Shown here: positions 45,557-53,849 of the stretch, piece after piece
Layout: each line of letters starts with the position of its first letter
Position numbering within the stretch: position 1 is the stretch's first letter
From: Pseudomonas saudiphocaensis
GTDB lineage: Bacteria > Pseudomonadota > Gammaproteobacteria > Pseudomonadales > Pseudomonadaceae
Direction: 5' to 3'
Length of the DNA stretch: 64,000 nt
Assembly (NCBI RefSeq): GCF_000756775.1
Contig: NZ_CCSF01000001.1
Coordinates: forward strand, 620,001-684,000
Notes under the pieces: model-generated
Databases searched by the model: none
What the model saw: only the letters and a program-made list of their open reading frames with translations
What the model was told of the DNA's origin: nothing
Program-made: the position numbers and the translations under genes

Positions 45557-47428
45557 TTAGCGCTGTGCCGTCTTGTTGTCCCACTCAGGCAGTTTGAACA
45601 CCCAGAACGAGCCGCCTTGGGCGACCGGCTTGGTCAGTGTGGCCATGTCGCCGCCCCACAGCGGTACGGCTCCGCCGTAGCCGACGGTTACGCCGATGTA
45701 CTGCTGGCCGTCCTGTTCCCAGGTGACGGGCGGGGAGATGATTCCGCTGCCGGTCTGGAATTTCCAAAGCTCGTCGCCGGTCTTGGCGTTGAACGCCTTG
45801 AAGTAGCCGTCGCTGGTACCGGTGAAGACCAGGTTGCCCTTGGTCGCCAGCACCCCTGCCCACAGAGGCAGAGCTTCCTTGTGTTCCCAGGCGACCTTGC
45901 CTGTGGTGGGGTCCATGGCGCGCAGGATGCCGACGTGGTCGTCATACATGCGCTTGATGCGGAAGCCCTGGCCCAGGTAGGCGTTGCCCTTCTTGTAGCT
46001 GACTTCCTCGGTCCAGTAGTCCTCCTTCCAGTGGTTGGCAGGCACATAGAACAGACCGGTGTCCTGGCTGTAGGCCATGGGGTTCCAGTTTTTGCCGCCA
46101 AGGAAGGGTGGTGATACTTCCACCGACTTGCCGCGGGTTTCACCCGGCTCGGGCTTGGGCGGACGCTGGCCTGCAACTTCTACCGGGCGACCGGTCTCGA
46201 GATCGATATGGCTGGCCCAGGTGATGTTGTCGACGAAGGGGAAGGCGTTCTTCAGCTTGCCGTCCTTGCGATCGACCACATAGAAGAAGCCGTTGCGGTC
46301 GGCGTGGGCGGTGGCCTTCACGGTCTTGCCGTTCTTGTCCTTGTAGTCGAACAGCACCAGCTCGTTGTTGCCGGAGAAGTCCCAGGCATCGTTAGGCGTG
46401 TGCTGGTAGAACCACTTCACTTCGCCGGTGCTCGGGTCCACACCGACCTGACCGGAGGTGTAGAGGCTGTCGAAGTCCTTCGGGTCGCCGCCGTCGGCGG
46501 TGCGCGCCCAGCCGTTCCAGGGTGCCGGGTTACCGGCGCCGACGATAATGGTGTTGGTTTCCGGGTCGAAACTCGCGCTCTGCCACGGCGCACCGCCGCC
46601 CTGGCTCCAGGCTTCCTTCTTGCCGGTGGGGTGGTTGGGATCATCCGGCCAGGACGGCGCCTTGATGTCGCCAGTGGGCGTGCTTTCCTTGCCGTTCAGG
46701 CGGCCCATGTGGCCTTCGACGAAGGGCCGCATCCAGATTTCCTCACCGGTGTCCGGATCACGGGCGAAGAGCTTGCCGACGATGCCGAATTCGTCTCCGG
46801 AGCTGCCGTGAATCAGCAGAACTTTGCCGGTTTTGCCGTCTTTTACGATGGTCGGTGCGCCGGTCATGGTGTAGCCAGCGGCGTGGTCGCCGAATTTCTT
46901 CTTCCACACCACCTTGCCGGTGTCCTTGTTCAGTGCCACCACGCTGGCATCGAGGGTGCCGATGTAGATCTTGTCGCCGTAGATTGCGGCGCCACGGTTG
47001 ACCACGTCGCAGCACGGACGGATGTCGTCGGGCAGGCGGTGCGCATAGCTCCACAGGCGCTTGCCGGTACGCGAATCCAGAGCGAACACTCGGGAGTAGG
47101 AGCCGGTCACGTAGATCACGCCGTCGTGAATGATGGCCTGGGATTCCTGACCGCGCTGTTTTTCGTCACCGAAAGAGAAGGACCAGGCCGGGGTCAATTT
47201 GAAAACGTTGTTCTCGTTTACCTGGGCCAGCGGGCTCCAGCGTTGGGCGTTGGTGCCAAGCCCGTACTGCAGGACGTTTTCAGTGGAGACGTGGTCATTG
47301 GCGATGTCTTCCCAGGTGACGTTCTTAGCCTGAACGAGGCCGCTCAAAGCGAGGCCGCCGGCTAGCGCCAGGCAGTGCACGGCGAGGGCGAGAGGGCGTT
47401 TGCTGCCGGGGTGCGATCTTGTTGTCAT
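45557..47428 (-). CDS. exaA: Quinoprotein ethanol dehydrogenase ExaA/PedE (calcium type)
   Basis: The 623-residue precursor has a signal peptide ending near residue 34 (LVQA before KNVTWEDIAND) and an eight-bladed PQQ propeller closely resembling P. aeruginosa ExaA. Visible sites are the vicinal disulfide Cys139-Cys140 (RPCCDVV), metal ligand Asn300 (GAGNPAPWN) and catalytic Asp350 in NDAWDFSGNN. Position +2 from the catalytic Asp is Ser352; lanthanide-dependent enzymes have Asp there, so this is the Ca-PQQ form. It oxidises ethanol and other alcohols in the periplasm and reduces ExaB. It is divergent from exaB across a 335-bp control region. AGGGAA precedes the start. Confidence 0.97.
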   Translation of the reverse strand: MTTRSHPGSKRPLALAVHCLALAGGLALSGLVQAKNVTWEDIANDHVSTENVLQYGLGTNAQRWSPLAQVNENNVFKLTPAWSFSFGDEKQRGQESQAIIHDGVIYVTGSYSRVFALDSRTGKRLWSYAHRLPDDIRPCCDVVNRGAAIYGDKIYIGTLDASVVALNKDTGKVVWKKKFGDHAAGYTMTGAPTIVKDGKTGKVLLIHGSSGDEFGIVGKLFARDPDTGEEIWMRPFVEGHMGRLNGKESTPTGDIKAPSWPDDPNHPTGKKEAWSQGGGAPWQSASFDPETNTIIVGAGNPAPWNGWARTADGGDPKDFDSLYTSGQVGVDPSTGEVKWFYQHTPNDAWDFSGNNELVLFDYKDKNGKTVKATAHADRNGFFYVVDRKDGKLKNAFPFVDNITWASHIDLETGRPVEVAGQRPPKPEPGETRGKSVEVSPPFLGGKNWNPMAYSQDTGLFYVPANHWKEDYWTEEVSYKKGNAYLGQGFRIKRMYDDHVGILRAMDPTTGKVAWEHKEALPLWAGVLATKGNLVFTGTSDGYFKAFNAKTGDELWKFQTGSGIISPPVTWEQDGQQYIGVTVGYGGAVPLWGGDMATLTKPVAQGGSFWVFKLPEWDNKTAQR

Positions 47429-47763
47429 GGTTGCGATTCCCTTGGTCGATACGAACGAGGCCTTGCCGCATGAACGTTGTTGTCGTTGCGAGCCAATGGC
47501 CAGGCACGGCGATTATTGGAATCGCGCTCCTCTGCCCGATACGGAAAAGCTCCCGCCAACCCAGGGAAAACTTCCCAAACGGTCTGTGTTTTCGCCTTGC
47601 TACCGCAGGGTGTGCCTGGCGGCCCAATGCCCTACTACCAAGGAAGGAGAAGCTGGCAACCAAAGCAGGATTCTGCCGAACCGGGCGCATCGCCAAGATG
47701 GCCGCCATGCGCTCCGTAGTAGGAGTTGCCTTGCTCAGGTTTCAGAAATCAACGGTGGTAGTC
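47429..47763. promoter_or_regulatory. Divergent exaA-exaB control region
   Basis: This 335-bp non-coding region separates the two starts. Elements visible by eye are the 13-bp imperfect palindrome GGGAAAACTTCCC (47564-47576) and TACTACCAAGG (47633-47643), whose first seven bases recur upstream of agmR and in the 42031-42185 promoter (minus strand in both). A longer frame across this region from 47419 is an artefact of open GC-rich DNA. I cannot place -10/-35 boxes with confidence. Confidence 0.55.
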
Positions 47764-48201
47764 ATGAATAATAAAACTCTATTGCGTGCTTTCTTCGCTG
47801 CCGGCCTGCTCGGCGCCGCCGGCTTTGCGATGGCACACGGCGACGTAACACCACAGAAAGTGGAAACCAAGGGGCTGGCTCCGTTGGGCGAAGAATGGCT
47901 GGATGAAAACCCCTATCGTGAACCGAGCGAGTTCCACGAGCGGGCGATCGAGATTGGATCGTCGGCCTACAACCAGAACTGCGCCCGTTGCCACGGCCTG
48001 GAAGCCATTTCTGGAGGCATCGCGCCTGATCTGCGCGAGCTAGAGGCTAGTGTTGACGGCGACGATTGGTACAAAGAGCGTGTAATCAATGGCGCGGTGC
48101 GCGACGGCGCGGTGTATATGCCACGCATGGCCGACTACCTCAGCCAGGAAGCACTCTGGGCAATCCGTACCTATATCGAAAGTGAGGCCGCCAAGCAGTG
48201 A
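47764..48201 (+). CDS. exaB: Cytochrome c550, electron acceptor of ethanol dehydrogenase
   Basis: The 145-residue precursor has a signal peptide (MNNKTLLRAFFAAGLLGAAG ... MAHGD) and a single heme motif C-A-R-C-H in YNQNCARCHGLEAISGGIAPDL. A late Met (YMPRMADYLSQEALWAIRTYI) can serve as sixth ligand. Position and motif match ExaB/PedF, which takes electrons from ExaA and passes them to the respiratory chain. The start at 47764 was chosen because the signal peptide begins there, although no strong ribosome-binding site is visible. It is followed by an overlapping binding-protein gene. Confidence 0.93.
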   Translation: MNNKTLLRAFFAAGLLGAAGFAMAHGDVTPQKVETKGLAPLGEEWLDENPYREPSEFHERAIEIGSSAYNQNCARCHGLEAISGGIAPDLRELEASVDGDDWYKERVINGAVRDGAVYMPRMADYLSQEALWAIRTYIESEAAKQ

Positions 48202-49103
48202 TCACCATGCGCCGGCTGCTGGCGAGCCTTTGTCTGCTGATGTATTGCGCCTTGGCCCAGGCACAGGTGCCGCACGTGGCGAAGGTGCGCGAGTTCGACG
48301 ACATCATCGCCTCGGGCGTGCTAAAGGTCGCGCTGTACCGGGATTTCCCCCCGTACAGTTTCATGGTCGACGGCGAGGCGCGCGGGGTGGATGTCGAGCT
48401 GGCGCAGCAACTGGCGGACGGGCTCGGGCTTAAGGTCGAGGTGCTGTGGGTTACGCCCGATGAGACGCTGGACGATGACCTGCGCAACTTCATCTGGCGT
48501 GGCCATTACCTGCGGCCCGGCATCGTCGCCGACGTCATGCTGCGGGTGCCCTATGACCGCGAATTCTCTTACAAGCAGAACGAGCTGGGCGAGCTGATCA
48601 ACGAGCTGGTGGTGATGTTTGGCCCCTATCAGCGTGAGCGCTGGCAGTCGGCATATGACCATCGCCGTTTGGAAGAGGTAAGCAGCGTCGCGGTGTTCCA
48701 GTACCATCCGGTCGGGGTGGAGGTGGAAAGCGTACCTTCGTTCTATCTGGCTTCGGTTCTCAACGGCAACATCCGAAAGATGCTGCACCACTACCCAACC
48801 ACTCGCGATGCCTTTGCCGCCATGCAGGCCGGCGAGGTGGACGCGACCATGGGCATGCGGGGCGAGATCGACTGGCTGATGAGCCAGGCCAACGACCGCA
48901 ACCTGCATCTGGCCGACAACGCCTACCCAAATATGGGGCGGCAGGTGTGGGACTTGGGCATGGCCGTGCATGAGTCCAACCGGCAGCTGGCCTATGCCAT
49001 CGAAGGCGTGCTGGAGGGAATGCTCACCGACGGCAGCCTGGAGCGGATCTATGCCAGCTACGGTATGCGCTACGAGTTGCCAGGGCTGTATCAGACCGAG
49101 TGA
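48198..49103 (+). CDS. Quinoprotein dehydrogenase-associated family-3 solute-binding protein
   Basis: This protein of about 300 residues has a signal peptide (MRRLLASLCLLMYCALAQA) and a bacterial extracellular solute-binding family 3 fold: LKVALYRDFPPYSFMVDGEARGVDVELAQQLADGLGLKVE, VMLRVPYDREFSY, DAFAAMQAGEVDATMG and GMAVHESNRQLAYAIEGVLEGML. The start is either GTG 48198 (4-bp overlap with exaB, GAGG 10 nt upstream) or ATG 48207. Homologues occur beside PQQ dehydrogenases, MoxJ-like in methylotrophs, where they aid enzyme maturation. No permease or ATPase accompanies it, so maturation rather than transport is the better guess. Confidence 0.88.
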   Translation: MITMRRLLASLCLLMYCALAQAQVPHVAKVREFDDIIASGVLKVALYRDFPPYSFMVDGEARGVDVELAQQLADGLGLKVEVLWVTPDETLDDDLRNFIWRGHYLRPGIVADVMLRVPYDREFSYKQNELGELINELVVMFGPYQRERWQSAYDHRRLEEVSSVAVFQYHPVGVEVESVPSFYLASVLNGNIRKMLHHYPTTRDAFAAMQAGEVDATMGMRGEIDWLMSQANDRNLHLADNAYPNMGRQVWDLGMAVHESNRQLAYAIEGVLEGMLTDGSLERIYASYGMRYELPGLYQTE

Positions 49104-49124
49104 GTGTGGAGATAAAGTCCTTTG

Positions 49125-49152
49125 GCGGCGGTCGTATGGATTCGACCGCCGC
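49125..49152 (+). terminator. Hairpin terminator after the exaB operon
   Basis: GCGGCGGTCG (49125-49134) and CGACCGCCGC (49143-49152) form a perfect 10-bp stem. A T-run (GCGCTTTTTTTCG) occurs about 20 bp later, not immediately, so it may be an attenuated or two-part terminator. Confidence 0.65.
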
Positions 49153-49206
49153 TGACCGTTAGTCTGGGGCGCTTTTTTTCGACCTCCATTCTTCAGGGAC
49201 TGACCC

Positions 49207-50862
49207 ATGAGCATCGCCCCCAACGCAGGACGCCTGCCAGACGAACATTCGCTGACCCACATTCCGCGCCTGGTTTCGCGCTACTACAGCGAACGTCCCG
49301 ACCCTTCCGACCCGGCACAACAGGTCTCCTTCGGCACTTCAGGTCATCGTGGTTCGTCGCTGAAGAACAGCTTCAACGAGTGGCACATCCTCGCGGTAAC
49401 CCAGGCGATCTGCGATTACCGACGCGAGCAGGGCATCAACGGGCCGGTGTTCGTCGGCATGGATACCCACGCGCTGTCCGAGCCGGCATTCGTTTCGGCC
49501 CTGGAAGTGCTGGCCGCCAACGGCATCGAAACTCGCATTGACTCAGGATGCAGTGAAACCGACGGCGCCCCCGGCTATACGCCGACGCCAGCGATTTCCA
49601 ACGCCATTCTCAAGTACAACCTGGGCCGGCGCGACGGCCTGGCTGACGGTATCGTCATCACGCCCTCGCACAACCCGCCCGCCGATGGTGGCTTCAAATA
49701 CAACCCGCCCAACGGCGGCCCGGCTGATACCGACGTGACCCGCTGGATTCAGGATCGCGCCAACGCCTTGCTGGCGGCCGGGCTGCGCGGCGTCGAGCGC
49801 ATGGATCATATCCAGGCGCTGAAAGCGCCGACGACCCAGCGTTTCGACTTTATCGACAGCTATGTCGGCGGGCTGGGACAGGTGATCGATCTCGACGCGA
49901 TTCGCGGCTCCGGCCTCAAATTCGCAGTCGATCCGCTGGGTGGTGCCGGCGTGCATTACTGGACTCGTATCGCCGAGCGCTACGGGCTGCCGCTGGAGGT
50001 GCTTTCAACCACGGTCGACCCTACCTTCCGCTTTATGCGTCTGGACTGGGACGGCAAGATCCGCATGGACTGCAGCTCGCCCCATGCAATGGCCGGGCTG
50101 ATCGAGAACAAGGACCGCTTCGAGGTGGCGTTCGCCTGCGATACCGACCACGACCGCCACGGCATTGTCACGCGCTCGGCGGGATTGCTGAATCCCAACC
50201 ACTATCTGGCGGTGGCCATCGAATACCTCTTCACCCACCGCCCTCAATGGAACGCGCAGGCCGGTATCGGCAAGACGTTGGTGTCCTCGTCCATGATCGA
50301 CCGGGTGGCCAGCGGCATAGGCCGGAAAGTCGTCGAGGTGCCGGTGGGCTTCAAATGGTTCGTTGACGGCCTTATGGATGGCAGCCTGGGCTTCGGTGGT
50401 GAGGAATCGGCGGGAGCATCCTTCCTGGACAAGACAGGCGCCGCCTGGTCCACCGACAAGGACGGCATCATCCTCGGGCTGCTGGCCGCGGAGATGACCG
50501 CTGTTACCGGCAGGGATCCCGGCGAGCGCTATCAGGCATTGACCGAACGCTTTGGCGCGCCGGTCTATCAGCGCATCGACGCGCCAGCAGATCGTGAGCA
50601 GAAAGCCAGGCTGGCCAAGCTGTCCGCCTCTCAGGTTACTGCGGATGAACTGGCGGGTCGGCCCATCACCCAGATTCTTACTGAAGCTCCGGGTAACGGC
50701 GCGGCCATCGGTGGGCTCAAGGTGGTGACCGACAGCGGCTGGTTCGCCGCTCGCCCATCGGGTACCGAAGACGTTTACAAGATCTACGCCGAGAGCTTCG
50801 AAGGCGAAGCGCATCTAGCACGTATCCAGGCAGAAGCCAGGGCGCTGGTGGAGCGGGCGTAA
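49207..50862 (+). CDS. pgm: Phosphoglucomutase (alpha-D-glucose phosphate-specific)
   Basis: The 551-residue enzyme, near the 546 residues of E. coli Pgm, shows [21 protein letters not shown] at the N-terminus, the phosphoserine loop [25 protein letters not shown], the metal loop [21 protein letters not shown] and the phosphate-binding [16 protein letters not shown]. It interconverts glucose-1-phosphate and glucose-6-phosphate. Its place next to glgE/treS/glgB links sugar-phosphate supply with glucan and trehalose metabolism. AGGGACTG precedes the ATG, and a hairpin follows at 50877. Confidence 0.96.
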   Translation: MSIAPNAGRLPDEHSLTHIPRLVSRYYSERPDPSDPAQQVSFGTSGHRGSSLKNSFNEWHILAVTQAICDYRREQGINGPVFVGMDTHALSEPAFVSALEVLAANGIETRIDSGCSETDGAPGYTPTPAISNAILKYNLGRRDGLADGIVITPSHNPPADGGFKYNPPNGGPADTDVTRWIQDRANALLAAGLRGVERMDHIQALKAPTTQRFDFIDSYVGGLGQVIDLDAIRGSGLKFAVDPLGGAGVHYWTRIAERYGLPLEVLSTTVDPTFRFMRLDWDGKIRMDCSSPHAMAGLIENKDRFEVAFACDTDHDRHGIVTRSAGLLNPNHYLAVAIEYLFTHRPQWNAQAGIGKTLVSSSMIDRVASGIGRKVVEVPVGFKWFVDGLMDGSLGFGGEESAGASFLDKTGAAWSTDKDGIILGLLAAEMTAVTGRDPGERYQALTERFGAPVYQRIDAPADREQKARLAKLSASQVTADELAGRPITQILTEAPGNGAAIGGLKVVTDSGWFAARPSGTEDVYKIYAESFEGEAHLARIQAEARALVERA

Positions 50863-50876
50863 CAAGCGGTAACGAT

Positions 50877-50904
50877 GCCGACGCAGTTTCCCTCCTGCGT
50901 CGGC
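50877..50904 (+). terminator. Hairpin after pgm
   Basis: GCCGACGCAG (50877-50886) pairs perfectly with CTGCGTCGGC (50895-50904) around TTTCCCTC. No T-run follows, so it may act as an mRNA 3' stabiliser as much as a terminator. Confidence 0.55.
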
Positions 50905-51000
50905 GGCATGGGGAGCCCATAGGCTGTTCAAAGTCTGTACAACATGCTACAAACGATCGCAACCTAAATGATCTAGCCGCTTGAAAACGAAGGGAAAACC

Positions 51001-51291
51001 ATGACCAAGTCGGAGTTGATCGAGAGAATCGTCACCCAGCAGGGGCTGCTTTCGTCCAAGGATGTGGAGTTGGCAATCAAGACCATGCTTGAGCAGATGG
51101 CTCAGGCGTTGGCCACAGGTGATCGCATCGAAATCCGCGGATTCGGCAGCTTCTCTCTCCATTATCGGGCTCCCCGCATTGGCCGTAACCCCAAGACCGG
51201 CCAGTCCGTACCACTGGACGGGAAGTACGTCCCGCATTTCAAACCTGGCAAGGAACTGCGCGATCGGGTCAACGAGGAAGGCGAAGCCTGA
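51001..51291 (+). CDS. ihfB: Integration host factor beta-type subunit
   Basis: This 96-residue HU/IHF-family protein has the IHF-beta sequence [20 protein letters not shown] at the N-terminus, the [31 protein letters not shown] arm with the Pro at the intercalating tip, and [18 protein letters not shown] bends DNA at promoters, origins and recombination sites as an alpha-beta dimer. GAAGGGA precedes the start. In pseudomonads ihfB usually follows rpsA. Here it stands alone between pgm and glgE, so it may be a second copy. Confidence 0.92.
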   Translation: MTKSELIERIVTQQGLLSSKDVELAIKTMLEQMAQALATGDRIEIRGFGSFSLHYRAPRIGRNPKTGQSVPLDGKYVPHFKPGKELRDRVNEEGEA

Positions 51292-51464
51292 CCGTCGCTT
51301 CTTCGTACCGTTCTGTGGCAGGCATCCATGGGTTTGCTACAGCTTTTCATCGGGCTCCCAGGCCGCTCATCCTCCCATGCTCGAACGCGCCGTGCTCCGG
51401 TCGGCTGGCGCGGCCTTCACGCTGAACTTTTAGTCACTCTCCCGGCTCGGAATAACTGAGTTCT

Positions 51465-51485
51465 GAAACCCCTCTGCTGGGTTTC
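51465..51485 (+). terminator. Hairpin between ihfB and glgE, weak terminator candidate
   Basis: GAAACCC (51465-51471) pairs with GGGTTTC (51479-51485) with loop CTCTGCT. No T-run follows. It lies in the 288-bp gap between ihfB and glgE, which otherwise shows no gene. Confidence 0.4.
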
Positions 51486-51579
51486 CCCTCGGCGTATCCG
51501 GCCCGCTTAACGATCGTTCCTGAAGCGTAGCGGACGGGTCTGCCGTATCGCAGCGTTCACGCGCCAGGAGCCCGTTTCG

Positions 51580-53598
51580 ATGTCCGAAGTACCGTCCCAA
51601 AATACGATCGACCCCGCACTTGAGCAGGCCATGCGCTTGCCCCGCATTGCCATCGATACCGTACAGCCGGTACTGGATGATGGACGCTTCTCAGCCAAGG
51701 CGATTATTGGGCAGCCGGTGGTGGTCAGCTGTCGAGTTTACGCTGACGGCCACGACCAGCTGGCGGCCATGATTGCCTGGCGACAGAAGGGCGAGGAGGG
51801 GTGGCGGCGTGCACCGCTCAAGCGTATCGATGCCGGTCGGGATATTTGGCAGGGCCAGTTCACTGCCAGCCAAGTGGCCTCTCACGAGTTTCGTATCGAG
51901 GCCTGGTGGGACCTCTACGAGACCTATCGATACGAGCTGTCCAAAAAACATGCGGCAGGTGTTGGAGTGTCCCTTGAGCTGACTGAAGGGCGCCAGCTGG
52001 TTGAAAGTGCTGCGCAGCGGGCCCAGGGCGAAATCAGAGCGATTCTGGATGATCTGCTGCATCGGCTCGACAGTTCTCATCTGGATGACGAGCGTGTGTC
52101 GCTGCTGCTCTCTGCAGACACCGCCTCGGTCATGGCCGAGGCCGATCCGCGCGAGCATTACAGCGCGAGCGCCAGCTATCCGATCGAGGTTGAACGTCCG
52201 TTGGCGCAGTTTGCCAGTTGGTACGAGCTGTTCCCGCGCTCGGAGACCGATGACCCGAATCGCCACGGCACCTTGCGCGATGTGCACAAGCGCCTGCCGA
52301 TGATCCGCGACATGGGCTTCGACGTCCTCTACTTTCCGCCGATTCACCCGATTGGTCGAGCCCATCGCAAGGGGCCGAACAATAGCCTGCAAGCAGGGCC
52401 GAACGATCCCGGCAGCCCTTATGCGATCGGTAGCGAAGAGGGCGGCCATGATGCCATCCATCCGCAACTGGGGACCTTGGACGACTTTCGCGAACTGGTC
52501 GCTGCTGCACGGGAGCATGGCCTCGAGATCGCCCTGGATTTCGCCATCCAGTGCTCTCAGGACCACCCGTGGCTGAAGGAACATCCCGGCTGGTTCTCCT
52601 GGCGCCCGGACGGGACCATCCGCTACGCAGAAAACCCGCCGAAGAAGTATCAGGACATCGTCAACGTCGATTTTTATGCCGAAGATGCGATGCCCGATCT
52701 CTGGCTGGCATTGCGTGACGTGGTCTGGCACTGGGTGGAACAGGGCGTGAAGATCTTTCGCGTCGACAACCCGCACACCAAGCCGCTGCCTTTTTGGGAA
52801 TGGCTGATCGCTGATATCCGTCAGCGTGATCCGGATGTGATGTTTCTTTCGGAAGCCTTCACCCGGCCCGCGATGATGGCGCGTCTGGGCAAGGTCGGTT
52901 TCAACCAGAGCTACACCTACTTCACCTGGCGCAACGGCAAGGCCGAGCTCAGCGAGTATTTCACCGAGCTAAACGAACATCCCCTGCGCGACTGCTACCG
53001 ACCGAATTTCTTCGTCAACACGCCGGACATCAATCCCTTCTTCCTGCAGGAATCCGGCCGTGCCGGTTTCCTCATCCGTGCGGCGCTGGCCACCATGGGC
53101 TCCGGACTGTGGGGTATGTATTCGGGCTTCGAACTGTGCGAGGCCGCCGCCATTCCCGGCAAGGAAGAGTATCTGGACTCGGAGAAGTACCAGATCCGCC
53201 CGCGGGACTATCGCGCGCCCGGCAACATCATCGCCGAGATCGCCCAGCTCAATCGCATCCGCCGGCAAAACCCTGCATTGCAGACCCATCTTGGCTTCAA
53301 GCCTTACCTGGCCTGGAACGACAACATCTTCTACTTCGGCAAGCGTACGGCGGATCTGTCGAACTTCGTTCTGGTGGCTGTGAGCCTCGACCCACACAAC
53401 GCTCAGGAAGCGCATTTCGAATTGCCGCTGTGGGAATTGGGCTTGCCTGATGATGCGCAGACTCAGGGCGAAGACTTGATGAACGGCCATCGCTGGACCT
53501 GGTACGGCAAGACGCAGTGGATGCGGATCGAGCCTTGGCAGCTGCCGTTCGGCATCTGGCGATTCAGTGCGGGCGTGAACGAGCCGGATTTGAAATGA
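51580..53598 (+). CDS. glgE: Alpha-1,4-glucan:maltose-1-phosphate maltosyltransferase GlgE
   Basis: The 672-residue GH13_3 enzyme has an N-terminal beta-sandwich (about 30-130) and a helical insert. The catalytic barrel carries FPPIHPIGRAHRKGPNN, catalytic Asp396 (FRVDNPHTKPLPFWEW), Glu425 (FLSEAFTRPAMM) and the late YSGFELCEAA. It transfers maltosyl units from maltose-1-phosphate onto alpha-1,4-glucan. AGGAGC lies upstream of the ATG at 51580. It heads the group glgE, treS-mak, glgB that together turns trehalose into branched glucan. The order matches P. aeruginosa PA2151-PA2153. Confidence 0.95.
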   Translation: MSEVPSQNTIDPALEQAMRLPRIAIDTVQPVLDDGRFSAKAIIGQPVVVSCRVYADGHDQLAAMIAWRQKGEEGWRRAPLKRIDAGRDIWQGQFTASQVASHEFRIEAWWDLYETYRYELSKKHAAGVGVSLELTEGRQLVESAAQRAQGEIRAILDDLLHRLDSSHLDDERVSLLLSADTASVMAEADPREHYSASASYPIEVERPLAQFASWYELFPRSETDDPNRHGTLRDVHKRLPMIRDMGFDVLYFPPIHPIGRAHRKGPNNSLQAGPNDPGSPYAIGSEEGGHDAIHPQLGTLDDFRELVAAAREHGLEIALDFAIQCSQDHPWLKEHPGWFSWRPDGTIRYAENPPKKYQDIVNVDFYAEDAMPDLWLALRDVVWHWVEQGVKIFRVDNPHTKPLPFWEWLIADIRQRDPDVMFLSEAFTRPAMMARLGKVGFNQSYTYFTWRNGKAELSEYFTELNEHPLRDCYRPNFFVNTPDINPFFLQESGRAGFLIRAALATMGSGLWGMYSGFELCEAAAIPGKEEYLDSEKYQIRPRDYRAPGNIIAEIAQLNRIRRQNPALQTHLGFKPYLAWNDNIFYFGKRTADLSNFVLVAVSLDPHNAQEAHFELPLWELGLPDDAQTQGEDLMNGHRWTWYGKTQWMRIEPWQLPFGIWRFSAGVNEPDLK

Positions 53599-53632
53599 GG
53601 GCATCGGGGGCTTTGGCCACGCGGACAACCGC

Positions 53633-53693
53633 TGTAGGACCGAATTCATTCGGCCAGAGGGTTGTGCGAGGCCCAACGAGTTCGGCACTACGG
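53633..53693. repeat. Inverted pair of short REP-like elements between glgE and treS
   Basis: The left half reads GTAGGACCGAATTCATTCGG (53634-53653). The right half (up to 53690), read on the minus strand, begins GTAGTGCCGAACTCGTTGGG. The two are about 70% alike and in opposite orientation, as in REPIN elements. A 160-bp AT-rich leader to treS follows. Confidence 0.6.
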
Positions 53694-53849
53694 GACGATC
53701 AGAAAACACCTGATGAAGTTAAAGTGAATTCTAGGATATGAAGATAAAAGGATATTAATCAGTAGGTTGTGATTGAAAGTTAATCCTTATTAAAGAGCAG
53801 GCTTTGCCGTTGCGTCTGCGGCTGTCGAAGCCTTGAGGAAACGAAGAAC

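Noticed and set aside
46208-47365. Open frame of 385 codons opposite exaA
   Set aside because: exaA is unmistakable; this is an antisense shadow typical of high-GC codon use.
47419-47763. N-terminal extension of exaB across the exaA-exaB gap
   Set aside because: The extension has no signal peptide or similarity and would overlap the exaA start; ATG 47764 begins a normal signal peptide.
51292-51579. Possible small gene between ihfB and glgE
   Set aside because: Frames there lack ribosome-binding sites and normal codon use; only a weak hairpin is visible.
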